Shown here: positions 1 through 8,959 of the stretch, one piece after another
Numbering within the stretch: the stretch's first letter is position 1
How the letters are laid out: each line of letters starts with the position of its first letter
Assembly (NCBI GenBank): GCA_050948785.1
Contig: JBMNEM010000006.1
Location: 1 to 64,000 of the forward strand
Length of the DNA stretch: 64,000 nucleotides
Direction of reading: 5' to 3'
From: JAAZMI01 sp050948785
GTDB lineage: Bacteria > Bacillota > Dethiobacteria > DTU022 > UBA8154
The notes under the pieces: model-generated
Database searches by the model: none
What the model saw: only the letters and a program-made list of their open reading frames with translations
What the model was told of the DNA's origin: nothing
Position numbers and translations under genes: made by a program

Positions 1-2351
1 TCATGCATAACAAATTTTTTCTGATCATCAAACCCTGCCCTGCCAGTTTCTATTTTATATTCATTCTTTACCTGCTTATAGCGAAGTTTTTCATTCAATT
101 CAGAGCTACAAGCCTCTATAAAGGCAGTGCTGTCAACATTGATCTGGTACATGGTGCGCTTGGACATTCTTTTGCTTAATTCCCTTAGAAGCTTGGCAAA
201 GTGTTCCTCTGAAATATAGCTGTGTGCACCATTTTCGACAGGTTCTTCATCACCGTTTTTAATGGGAATTTTCTTAGTTCCCTTTCTGAGCATGACCTCA
301 ATAAATTTTTCTTTGATCTTGATACTGTGTTCCCGAAGCGTTTCATTGCTAAAACTTATATTTTGTATCTGTTGGGCCTCTTTTGTAAGTATGCCGTCTT
401 TATTGATGATCCCGTTTTGCAGCAGCTCAACTTTAAAAGCATCGACAACCTCCGCTATTTTCATCTTCGGAAGCCCGGCTTCGTGAAGCGTACTATAAAT
501 CACATCATAAGTAACTTCGTCCTTATTAAACCCGGCGCTCTCATTAAAATCCTTCTGGAGAGCAGCGGCAAAGCTGTCATAGTAATCATTGGCGATAACT
601 GTAAGTTCATTCACTTCATTGTCAATGCAACGGTTCCCGTCAATATCCACAGGCAGCCGCAAACCCCTGCCGATTTCCTGCTTTTTGGCAATATCCGAAC
701 TGCTCTTTTTTAAAGTGCAGAGAGTAAAAACATTGGGGTTGTCCCAGCCTTCCCGCAAAGCTGAGTGGGAGAAGATAAAAGCTAACGGTTCCTCAAAGGA
801 AATCAGCTCATCTTTTTTTTCCAGTATAAGTTCAATTCCCCTGTCAACATCTTCCTGTGATTTTTTCTTTAGCCTTTCTTTATCGCTTGCCCAGCTTTCA
901 ACCTCCACAGACCTTTTGTTTTTATCTACCGCAAAATAGCCCTCCCGCACCTTTTGCACGTCTTGATAATGCTTAAAGAGTTCAGGATATTCTTTAAATA
1001 CCATATTCCACCCGGCATCCTCGATCACCCGGGCATACTCCTCATCAAAAATCCGTAAATATTCCCCACGGCCATCAGCAGCGCTATTGTCTCTAAATTT
1101 ATGAACAGCATCAATAAAGAAAAGGGACATTACCTTTATTTTGTAGCCTTTTTTTAGGATGTTGTACTGTTTCTGCAAATGGCTTTTGATTGCCAGCCGG
1201 ATTTGTATGCGGATAATTTCTTCTTCGCCAATATTCACATTGCTTTCCCCGACGGCGAGCTCAAAGATATCATCCCATTTACCAATTTTTAGTTTCTTAA
1301 GCTTATGGGGATCTTCCATGATAAACATATTTTGATATTGTTCCAGGTTCCCGGAACATTCATACAAAGAATCCCCGCCCCGGACTTTAAACTTTTCCCT
1401 GCGGATAATGCCCCCTTGCTCTACATGAAAAATCTCTATTCTGGCATATAAATCTTTTGTAAACTCAACATAGCGGACATAGGGGAAATCTTTGGGTATG
1501 GTTCCGTGGACGGTTTTTACTTCTATTTCTTTTACCAGATCATTCTGGTAAGCATCATAGGAATCCAGCTTGTACACCTGATTAAAAAGTTTCTTATGGG
1601 TTGCCGAATACCGTAAAATAAAAAGTGGGTTGATCATTTCTATAGCTTCCAGAGAAGCGCTCTTTTTCCCGGCACTGCCTTCAATTTTTTGCGGTTCATC
1701 GATAATAACGATGGGGCTGATGTATTTTATATCCTCCCAAAGAATCCGGCCGCGTTCATCGGATTGGCGAATTATATTGGTATCTTTATTAAAAGCCTGG
1801 ATATTCATGATCATAATGCTTAAATCCCTGGTTTCAACAAAACTACTGCCCACTTTATCAAGATTCCTTGAGTCATAAACGAAGGCATGATTTCCAAGAT
1901 CGAGCCCATCATAAAGGGCCTTAAAATGTTCCCTCAACATTTCTATACTTTTTTCCACGCCTTTGCGAATGGCGATACTGGGCACAACAATCATAAATTT
2001 TGTAAAGCCATAGGCTTCGTAAAGTTCTAAAATAGTACGCAGGTACACATAGGTTTTGCCCGTGCCTGTTTCCATTTCAATCGTGAAGTTATTACCTTTT
2101 AACTCCTGGTCCATTAAGAGCATATTATCCAGCTGTACCTTGCGCAGGTTTTGCAGAAGCCGGCTTTCTCTTACGATCTGCGGGTTGCGCACAGGGTCAC
2201 CTTCACCAAGTTTCCTGATATGGCGGATCTGACGATAGATGGTTCCTTCATCCTGACGACTCACACCGTTAAAAAGATTGACCACAGAATCGATGGCAGC
2301 CCTTTGAAAGGATAATTTATCATCAAATTGAAAAGCGATGCGTTTTGACAT
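1..2351 (-). CDS. res: Type III restriction enzyme Res subunit (C-terminus off the left edge)
   Basis: ATP-dependent helicase/endonuclease subunit of a type III-like restriction system; it should act with the Mod protein encoded just upstream. My translation starts at the ATG at 2351, 15 nt after the mod stop, behind a purine-rich AAGGGGGTG site. The frame stays open to base 1, about 783 residues; family members are usually 900-1000, so the nuclease end is outside the window. Visible motifs are Walker A TGTGKT near residue 95-100, the DEPQ motif II near 218-221 typical of this family, ALREGWDNPNVF near 530, and the arginine-rich motif VI QEIGRGLRL near 560. The translation was made by eye, so single-residue errors are possible. 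Family assignment is firm; the recognition site is unknown. Confidence 0.9.
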   Translation of the reverse strand, partial: MSKRIAFQFDDKLSFQRAAIDSVVNLFNGVSRQDEGTIYRQIRHIRKLGEGDPVRNPQIVRESRLLQNLRKVQLDNMLLMDQELKGNNFTIEMETGTGKTYVYLRTILELYEAYGFTKFMIVVPSIAIRKGVEKSIEMLREHFKALYDGLDLGNHAFVYDSRNLDKVGSSFVETRDLSIMIMNIQAFNKDTNIIRQSDERGRILWEDIKYISPIVIIDEPQKIEGSAGKKSASLEAIEMINPLFILRYSATHKKLFNQVYKLDSYDAYQNDLVKEIEVKTVHGTIPKDFPYVRYVEFTKDLYARIEIFHVEQGGIIRREKFKVRGGDSLYECSGNLEQYQNMFIMEDPHKLKKLKIGKWDDIFELAVGESNVNIGEEEIIRIQIRLAIKSHLQKQYNILKKGYKIKVMSLFFIDAVHKFRDNSAADGRGEYLRIFDEEYARVIEDAGWNMVFKEYPELFKHYQDVQKVREGYFAVDKNKRSVEVESWASDKERLKKKSQEDVDRGIELILEKKDELISFEEPLAFIFSHSALREGWDNPNVFTLCTLKKSSSDIAKKQEIGRGLRLPVDIDGNRCIDNEVNELTVIANDYYDSFAAALQKDFNESAGFNKDEVTYDVIYSTLHEAGLPKMKIAEVVDAFKVELLQNGIINKDGILTKEAQQIQNISFSNETLREHSIKIKEKFIEVMLRKGTKKIPIKNGDEEPVENGAHSYISEEHFAKLLRELSKRMSKRTMYQINVDSTAFIEACSSELNEKLRYKQVKNEYKIETGRAGFDDQKKFVMH

Positions 2352-2366
2352 TAAGCCCACACCCCC

Positions 2367-4313
2367 TTAAATAAACTCTACTCGATAGGCCTTTTTCTTC
2401 AGGCCGCTGTGCTTTTTCATCTGAGCTTCCAGCCGCAGCATACTGTTGGTTTTAAGGGAAATATCATCACCAAAGGCGCTATCCCGGAAGATTACCTTTG
2501 TGGGCATGGGTTCTATAGCCGCTATCTGATCAATCATACCTTCTGTTATAGTTTCTTCCAGGCAGACCACCACCGTATCGGCAAAAATATAAGTGCGTGT
2601 ACCGATAGAGCTAAGCTTTTCTACATTGGTGGAAAGGGGAATATCCCTGTGCCGCAACAATATTTCATAGACCACATCAATGTCGGTGTACCCCGGGTTA
2701 AAATCAAGTTTGTCCTTGTCAGTCATCATGGCTTCATCCAATACCATCTGATCCGATTGTAAAGCTTCGCTGAACCAGCGGATATTGGTATCGGCAACTT
2801 TGAAAACTTTGAAGCCTATGTCCAGATCTTCAATACCTTCTTTATCTTTATTTTCTTCTTTTATCTTCTCCCCCGCCCGGCGGATACGCTCTTTGCCGAT
2901 TTCACTGATGTTTTTAAACCCTGCTTTGTAAGCTTCGCTCTTTTCATCGCAAGGCTCAGGAAGCTGCACCATGATAAACTTGCGGTTGCCGCCGTCTTCG
3001 GCATTAAGCTGCATCACTGCGTGGGCGGTAGTGGAGGAGCCAGCGAAGAAATCGAGAACAAGAGCATTGTCTAAAACATTAGCCATTAAAATGAACCTTT
3101 TTACTAAATCAACTGGTTTAGGGTAATCAAAAGCTTTTATTCCAAAAATATTTTTCATAACATCGGTTCCTGTTCCCGTACCTATATTATCAATCCATGT
3201 GGTATACTTTTTAGTTGCCTCTTCCCCTTCTAAGGGCTTATATATTTTTTCATATGCAACCCATTTTTCTCCATTTTTAACAAACTCAACATTTCCTGCT
3301 TGTATTTCTTTCTCCATCCTTGTTTTACTCCACCGCCAACAACCCTCTTCTGTATCAGAAAGCATAGGAAATAAATCTGTTCCATCTGGAGCAGTAATAG
3401 CATAAAATAAATTAGGTCTATCACTTCGTTTACTGTTTGAACCCCACTTTCTTGCTAATTGAGTTTTATAATATCTTTTCTTTACATCGTCATATTTAGG
3501 ATATACACCGCCTTCTTTTATTTCCTCACCCGCGCTGAATTGAATAATATTTTTTGCATAGCATAATATATACTCATGAATAACGGCAAAATGTTTACTA
3601 TCCTGCCTACCTCCTCTACCTTTCCAATTAAGCTGGGAAACAAAATTCTCCTCACCAAATAGACTGTTTTCATCACAAATCTTCCTCAAATTATGTACTT
3701 CATTATCATCAATACTGATAAATATAACCCCATCCTCCGCCAGCAGATCCTTGGCCACCCTTAACCTCGGATACATCATGGACAGCCAGTTGGAGTGGTA
3801 CTTTCCGCTGCTCTTCTGGTTCACGATCAGCCTCTCTCCGGCCTCGTCAATTTCTCCCTCCGCCAGGCTATTCTCCTTTTCGCTGACGGCAAAATTATCT
3901 TTGTAAATAAAGTCATTGCCCGTATTGTAAGGCGGATCTATATAGATCATTTTAATCTTGTTGTAGTAACTGTTACGAAGCAATTTGAGGACTTCCAGGT
4001 TATCCCCTTCGATATAGAGATTTCCGGTAGTGTCAGGGTTTTTGCTGTCCTCCGGTATGTATTTTAGCGTTTTTCCTACAATATCTTTATTTGCCAGCTG
4101 TTTTGCTTCTGCTTTCCCTGCCCAGCCCAGCTCATAACGTTCGGAAAGCTTGTCACTTACTGCTTCAAATTCACCCAGCTCCTTTTTTAGAGCCTCGAAA
4201 TCCACCTGCCCATCCCTGACTGCTGAAGGGAATAGTTCTGCCAGCTTTTTAACGTTTTCACTGATTGGATTATAGATTTCCTTTTGTATCTTTGGAAACT
4301 CCATTGCCTCCAC
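2367..4313 (-). CDS. mod: Type III-like site-specific adenine DNA methyltransferase (Mod)
   Basis: Should transfer a methyl group from SAM to adenine N6 and give the restriction complex its specificity. The 648-residue protein has the beta-class motif order: catalytic DPPYNTGNDF at about 126-135, then the SAM-binding LDFFAGSSTTAHAV near 420. The variable region between them and the C-terminal part would hold target recognition. Length fits Mod proteins of EcoP15I type. The gene lies 3 nt after the DUF4391 gene and 15 nt before res, so the set is almost certainly one operon. Some codons in the central part (about 3100-3700) are more AT-rich than the rest, as is common in exchangeable target-recognition segments. 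Confidence 0.93.
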   Translation of the reverse strand: MEAMEFPKIQKEIYNPISENVKKLAELFPSAVRDGQVDFEALKKELGEFEAVSDKLSERYELGWAGKAEAKQLANKDIVGKTLKYIPEDSKNPDTTGNLYIEGDNLEVLKLLRNSYYNKIKMIYIDPPYNTGNDFIYKDNFAVSEKENSLAEGEIDEAGERLIVNQKSSGKYHSNWLSMMYPRLRVAKDLLAEDGVIFISIDDNEVHNLRKICDENSLFGEENFVSQLNWKGRGGRQDSKHFAVIHEYILCYAKNIIQFSAGEEIKEGGVYPKYDDVKKRYYKTQLARKWGSNSKRSDRPNLFYAITAPDGTDLFPMLSDTEEGCWRWSKTRMEKEIQAGNVEFVKNGEKWVAYEKIYKPLEGEEATKKYTTWIDNIGTGTGTDVMKNIFGIKAFDYPKPVDLVKRFILMANVLDNALVLDFFAGSSTTAHAVMQLNAEDGGNRKFIMVQLPEPCDEKSEAYKAGFKNISEIGKERIRRAGEKIKEENKDKEGIEDLDIGFKVFKVADTNIRWFSEALQSDQMVLDEAMMTDKDKLDFNPGYTDIDVVYEILLRHRDIPLSTNVEKLSSIGTRTYIFADTVVVCLEETITEGMIDQIAAIEPMPTKVIFRDSAFGDDISLKTNSMLRLEAQMKKHSGLKKKAYRVEFI

Positions 4314-4316
4314 CCC

Positions 4317-5054
4317 CTAGACATTCTCCAAATATTTAGCACATTGGGCATACAGCCGCCTTAATTCACTATTTATCCTGGCATTTTCCGCCACTGTCCG
4401 GGCAGATTTCTGTTCTTTTTTTAACTGTGCTACCCGTTTAAATCTGTCATAGAGCTCTAACATATTATCCCTATTATACCATACACTGGAGACAAGCAGT
4501 GCCTTTGTCCCCAACCATAAGGAAAGGTTGGAGATCAGATAGGTTTTGATCATCATTTCCAGATAGAAATCAAGCTTGTTTCCCCTGTTTTGGATGCTCT
4601 CAAAGGCAACATTTTTCTCCATCAAAACGTTTTTTTCATCCCTGAACTCTGTGGAAACAGGGGAGGACAAGACCGAGTCCTCTATGACCACCTGTGTCCG
4701 CTCCTGCAAATTCAACCTTTTATGGGCGAAGCAGTAAACCTCCTGGTTGGTATGATCACGGAACCTGAACACACACAAAGGCTTGATCAGTTGTTGCAGG
4801 ATATTTCCCACAAAGTTTGCATTCTTCAGCTCATTGAGCCGTACGTTTAAAAACAGGATCACCTGGCAATCATACTCATCGTTGAGAAAAGAAGGAATAT
4901 CCTCTCCGGCAATTTGATAGAGGAGCTTTACTTCCTGAACATTTTTTCTGAAGCGCTTTTTCTCCCCCGGTTTCAAATCGGAGGTCAAAAAAGTTTTGAC
5001 CGCAAATTCTTTATTAATCTCATATCTGGCAGGTATAGCTAGTATCTTGGTCAC
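4317..5054 (-). CDS. DUF4391 domain protein of the defence island
   Basis: A 245-residue protein that I recognise as DUF4391. This family commonly travels with a large helicase and an adenine methyltransferase; its biochemical role is unknown to me. Visible features are a central beta-rich part with QVILFLNVRL, and a basic, glutamine- and lysine-rich helical C-terminus (about 205-235) likely to form a coiled coil. There is no Walker motif, nuclease signature or signal peptide. It sits 2 nt after the helicase stop and 3 nt before mod, which suggests translational coupling and a fixed stoichiometry with both. It could be an adaptor that ties the helicase to the Mod/Res pair; that is inference. 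Confidence 0.75.
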   Translation of the reverse strand: MTKILAIPARYEINKEFAVKTFLTSDLKPGEKKRFRKNVQEVKLLYQIAGEDIPSFLNDEYDCQVILFLNVRLNELKNANFVGNILQQLIKPLCVFRFRDHTNQEVYCFAHKRLNLQERTQVVIEDSVLSSPVSTEFRDEKNVLMEKNVAFESIQNRGNKLDFYLEMMIKTYLISNLSLWLGTKALLVSSVWYNRDNMLELYDRFKRVAQLKKEQKSARTVAENARINSELRRLYAQCAKYLENV

Positions 5055-5056
5055 CT

Positions 5057-8000
5057 CTATTCCACTACCAGGAAAGAGATCAGCTCAAAATCATCGCTGC
5101 TGGCATTGGCAAATTCATTTTGATAACCGCCAAAATCAAAGATGCTCTGCTGCGCTTTTTGATCTTCATGGCCCTGGATCGCCTCGATGGCCTTATTGAG
5201 CAGTTTGGAATAAAAGGACATATTCCTGGTATTTTTAGTGCGGCGGTTAAACTTTTTAAATAGTTTGGGATCGGACCTTGACTTTCCGTAGGCTATCTTT
5301 CTAAATTCTTTGAGTGTCTCCCTGGCGTTGGCATTTCCGTAATAAACCTCGCCATCATTGCTCATATACATGACATAGTAAGGATAAAGGGAGCTTTCAC
5401 TGGAGGGCCTGGCATCATTATTTTGGTGCTTGAAGCAGAAGAGGCAGCCCTTCTTTTCCCCGCCGGCTACCGAGTACACACCCCTGGGAATGCGCAGAAT
5501 TTCAGGGTGTTCCCTGATATACCCCGACAGCTCATAAAGATAATCATTCATGTTCAGGTCGGTCAGTGAGATATTATCATCCAGCTCGTCCAGCTCGACA
5601 ACTTCTTTTTGCAGCCTTTCCAGCTGTTTTTTGCGAAACTTAAAATCGTTCATTTCCGGTGAGAGAAAATCTTCTTCTCCTGTAGAGGTCAGGTTAACCG
5701 CCGTCATTTTGCCTTTAACCCTTTGCTCAAGTTGTAGGTAATCATTGAGAGCCAAATGGGGAAAGAAATTGATCATGGCGATGTTTTTATTTTGGCTGCC
5801 AATACGGTCTATCCTGCCGAATCTCTGGATGAGGACCACTGGATTCCACTGAATGTCATAGTTGATAACGTTGTCACAGTCCTGCAGGTTTTGCCCCTCG
5901 GAAATACAATCCGTAGCGATAACCACATCAATTTGCTTCTCTTTGGGCAAATCCTCACCCAGTTTGGATTTGGGGGAGAAGTGCCGCAGAATGGTGTTAA
6001 ACTCACTGCGAATATTTTTCATTGTGGTCCGTGGTTCTCCGGAACCTGTAATGCACGCCACGTTAATCCCATGCTGGGCAAGCTCCTGGGCAATACTGTC
6101 ATAGAGATAATTGGCCGTATCCGCAAAGGCGGAGAAGATGAGCATTTTTCGATTTCCTGGATTGTAAGGGGTTTTTGTAATTTTCTCAATGATTATCTCT
6201 TCCAGCTTTTTTAACTTCGCATCTCTTTTCCCGTTAAGCACTTCCGATACATCCCTGTATAATTCCTCCAAGATACCCTTGTCATAGTACAGATCCTCCA
6301 AAAAATCGGCGGCGAGCAAATGCTCCACTTTTATCTCATATTTGTAGTCCAGGGTAACATCCTCTTCGGTGTATTCCTCTCCGGCAAGCTCTACATCTCC
6401 CGCATGGCAGCGGGAGATGACGTCAATATAACTGTCAATTCTGGCGATCAGCCTTCTGATTGTCTCCCCGAAGGAAAATACAGAGCTTTCCAGGCGTTTA
6501 AATAAATTAAAGCGATGCAGCTTTGCTGTGATCAGTTCCCGGCTTTCATGGTAAAACAAAACTCTATCCCCGTACACTGTCTGGTATTTTTCGCGGTAAA
6601 AAGCCTTGTATTCGGATTTGATATAAGACATGGGAGCATAGACCGCCAGCTTTAAAGATTCCAGGGTTTCATTGGTCTCTGCAAAATGAAGCAGTTTTCC
6701 GGCCGTATCTATTTCCGGATGGTATGTTTGGGGCGGCAGTTTATATGGGAACTTCCCCAGATTGCTGTCCCCGTAGTAGCCCGTGATGTGTTTTCTGCTA
6801 CGGGAAATAGTCATAATTTCGAGCAGTTTATAAAATTCTGCGGGAAGCCTGTCCAGGAGATTGCTTTTGGTGCGGTCTTCTGTTTTCAGCCAGTCATTGA
6901 TCTCCTTTTGTGTTTTACGGAGCAGGTTAGCGATACTGGGTATTCTTTTTTCCTCCAGGGCATGATCCCGATCGGCAGTAATAATACTGATTTGGTTTTT
7001 GAGGTCCACAAGAGAGTTATTGACAGGGGTGGCCGACAGCATCAGCACCTTTTTGCCGTGCCCTTTTTTAATGATGTCATTCATGAGTTTCATATAGCGG
7101 CTCAAATGTTCCACATCTTCGTTGCGGTTGCGGAAATTATGGGACTCATCGATGACCACCAGATCAAAATGGCTCCAATTGATACGGGATAAATCAATAC
7201 CGCTTCTGGAATAACCACTAGTCCTGCTCAAATCGGTGTGGCAAAGGATCTTATAGTTAAAATTATCCTGCACAAAAACATTGTCTATGTACGGATTCTT
7301 GAAGGAATCCCAGTTATCATAAAGCTTGGCCGGACACAAAACCAAGACATTGTCTTCCCGAAGTTCAAAGTATTTAATCACGGCCAGAGCTTCGAAGGTT
7401 TTTCCCAGACCAACACTATCGGCAATAATACACCCGTTATATTTGTTAATTTTCTGGATAGCGGAAACCGCCGCATCTTTTTGGAACTCATACAGGCTGT
7501 TCCAGATCACCGATTTTTTAAAACCTGTTCGATCCTTTTCAAAACGCTCTACACCGCTATCAAGCTGGCCGCCGAAAAGCTCCTTCAATGTAAAGTAATA
7601 CAAAAATTCAGGGGAATAATCCTTGTAAACATAATTGAGGCTTTCCAGCAACACTCCTTTGTAGTCTTCGGTATAATCATTATTGCTCCAGATAATCTGA
7701 AAGAGCCTTTTAAAGTGCTCCATCTGGGCTTGATCATTAACGATAGAGTTGAAATGAATCGGTGCAAGTTCACCGCGTTTTGTCCTTCCGGATACTTCAA
7801 GGGAGGAGGTGCCGTGTATGGCTACTTCGTCATCAATCATGATAATATTGCCCGTAACTTTACCTGGCAATTTAACTTTTCTGACATTGACATGACTTTT
7901 AATAAAATCATGCATGGACTTTGCTTTGGAAAAATGTATAAGTTTGTTTTTTTGAATGATATCATAGGAGTTGAAAAAGAGATCGCTGGTATTTTGACTG

Positions 8001-8221
8001 ATTTCAAATTCACGGGGCAACTCACGTCCTGATGGCACATAAGCAGTATTACGGATTATAAAGTTGATTTGATCTACATTCTGCAGGTTTTTGGAAAGTT
8101 CCCCGAACACGGATAAAGTCAACTTATCGTTGATAATATTAATGCTCCTGCTGTTCTTGGCCTGGAGAACTTCATTGATTTTTAAGATAAGCTGGTCGTT
8201 GGAGCTAATGACCTCATGCAT
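5057..8221 (-). CDS. Large SNF2-like superfamily 2 helicase with N-terminal PLD-like region
   Basis: First gene of the defence operon, 1054 residues, with AGGAGGT 6-7 nt before the ATG. The helicase core is complete: Walker A DSVGLGKT at 268-275, DESHNFRN at 358-365, LSATPVNN near 395, and QRFGRIDRIGS near 805, the SNF2/RapA-like form. The N-terminal 150 residues end in MIDDEVAIHGTSSLEVSG. This looks like the second half of a phospholipase-D-type motif (compare GSSNLTxxG), but the usual HxK pair is not evident, so any such domain is probably non-catalytic. Helicases of this kind are translocases that can displace bound proteins or feed DNA to a nuclease. Its role beside a type III system is unknown. 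Confidence 0.85.
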   Translation of the reverse strand: MHEVISSNDQLILKINEVLQAKNSRSINIINDKLTLSVFGELSKNLQNVDQINFIIRNTAYVPSGRELPREFEISQNTSDLFFNSYDIIQKNKLIHFSKAKSMHDFIKSHVNVRKVKLPGKVTGNIIMIDDEVAIHGTSSLEVSGRTKRGELAPIHFNSIVNDQAQMEHFKRLFQIIWSNNDYTEDYKGVLLESLNYVYKDYSPEFLYYFTLKELFGGQLDSGVERFEKDRTGFKKSVIWNSLYEFQKDAAVSAIQKINKYNGCIIADSVGLGKTFEALAVIKYFELREDNVLVLCPAKLYDNWDSFKNPYIDNVFVQDNFNYKILCHTDLSRTSGYSRSGIDLSRINWSHFDLVVIDESHNFRNRNEDVEHLSRYMKLMNDIIKKGHGKKVLMLSATPVNNSLVDLKNQISIITADRDHALEEKRIPSIANLLRKTQKEINDWLKTEDRTKSNLLDRLPAEFYKLLEIMTISRSRKHITGYYGDSNLGKFPYKLPPQTYHPEIDTAGKLLHFAETNETLESLKLAVYAPMSYIKSEYKAFYREKYQTVYGDRVLFYHESRELITAKLHRFNLFKRLESSVFSFGETIRRLIARIDSYIDVISRCHAGDVELAGEEYTEEDVTLDYKYEIKVEHLLAADFLEDLYYDKGILEELYRDVSEVLNGKRDAKLKKLEEIIIEKITKTPYNPGNRKMLIFSAFADTANYLYDSIAQELAQHGINVACITGSGEPRTTMKNIRSEFNTILRHFSPKSKLGEDLPKEKQIDVVIATDCISEGQNLQDCDNVINYDIQWNPVVLIQRFGRIDRIGSQNKNIAMINFFPHLALNDYLQLEQRVKGKMTAVNLTSTGEEDFLSPEMNDFKFRKKQLERLQKEVVELDELDDNISLTDLNMNDYLYELSGYIREHPEILRIPRGVYSVAGGEKKGCLFCFKHQNNDARPSSESSLYPYYVMYMSNDGEVYYGNANARETLKEFRKIAYGKSRSDPKLFKKFNRRTKNTRNMSFYSKLLNKAIEAIQGHEDQKAQQSIFDFGGYQNEFANASSDDFELISFLVVE

Positions 8222-8323
8222 ATTTGCTGTACCTCCTAATCCCCACCCTTATCTTTCCATATCTTCAAAGCAATTCCAACCTCCGCTTTCCCACAGTGTT
8301 ATAATCTTTTTTATCGTCTAAAA

Positions 8324-8354
8324 ACCTGCCGCGGGGAAGGTTCCTGTGGCAGGT
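8324..8354 (-). terminator. Probable Rho-independent terminator after the TM2 gene
   Basis: Seven-base stem ACCTGCC/GGCAGGT with an inner GGAA/TTCC pair and, on the minus strand, a following TTTT. It lies between the TM2 gene and the helicase operon, so it would separate the two transcripts. The T run is short. Confidence 0.5.
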
Positions 8355-8441
8355 CCAACTGTTGCTGAAGCAGGATAAAAATGATGAAAAAAAACAGGCA
8401 GGTTGGGGGGGGTATATCGAAGAATTTAAAGACAAAAGGAT

Positions 8442-8777
8442 TTAAGGAGCGGGAATAGTGTCTTGCGTGGCAATGTCTCGCAAAGCAATAATTTTGCCAA
8501 TAAGCAGCTTCTCTACGGTTTCGTTGTGTCTATCTACCCATGAGTTGATGAAAAAAGCGTTGATAAGAGTCCAGACACCAAGGCCGCCAAGAGTAAGCGT
8601 CATAGCAACTCCCATTCCAATGTGTCCAAGATAATACCGATGTCCTCCGATGCCACCCAAAAACAGCCATAGCAGCCAGGTAATGAGTTTGGATTTCTTT
8701 TGTTTCTCGTATTCGATTGAAAAAATATTTAGCTCGTGTGGCGTAAATTTACTTTTAGCAGCAAGGAGCGTGTCCAC
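8442..8777 (-). CDS. TM2 domain membrane protein
   Basis: A 111-residue protein with a TM2 domain: a basic stretch, a first membrane helix ending in GGIGGHRYYLG (about 40-52), then a second helix rich in GLGVWTLINAFF. The GTG start at 8777 follows an AAGGGGGA site about 9 nt upstream. TM2 proteins are small membrane proteins of mostly unknown function in bacteria. The N-terminal 28 residues and the polar tail of about 30 residues flank the domain. It is a single gene upstream of the defence operon and separated from it by a hairpin. Confidence 0.8.
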   Translation of the reverse strand: MDTLLAAKSKFTPHELNIFSIEYEKQKKSKLITWLLWLFLGGIGGHRYYLGHIGMGVAMTLTLGGLGVWTLINAFFINSWVDRHNETVEKLLIGKIIALRDIATQDTIPAP

Positions 8778-8795
8778 AGTCGGCTTCCCCCTTAG

Positions 8796-8951
8796 GTTAA
8801 TTATGGTTTACTTAAATATTCTATAAAAACAAGACAATTCCTGCCTCATTTATTCAGTCTGTCCCTCATTGACCAAATTGAAAACGGAGAGCCTCTTCTA
8901 GACGCAAAAAACGTTTTTGAAAAGATGAGAAAAAAATATGGAAGAGAATAG
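8796..8951 (+). pseudogene. Open reading tail resembling an antitoxin C-terminus (remnant)
   Basis: A plus-strand frame open from 8796 to a TAG at 8949-8951, with no usable start codon. Its end reads NGEPLLDAKNVFEKMRKKYG followed by RE. The D-A-x-x-VF-x-x-R-KYG pattern is like the tails of small RelB/Phd-type antitoxins, but the stretch is too short to assign. It is probably the remnant of a lost toxin-antitoxin gene. Confidence 0.22.
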
Positions 8952-8959
8952 TTATAGTG

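Noticed and set aside
7238..8032. Plus-strand frame of 264 codons
   Set aside because: Antisense to the helicase coding frame, no ribosome binding site and no recognisable domain; a shadow of the real gene.
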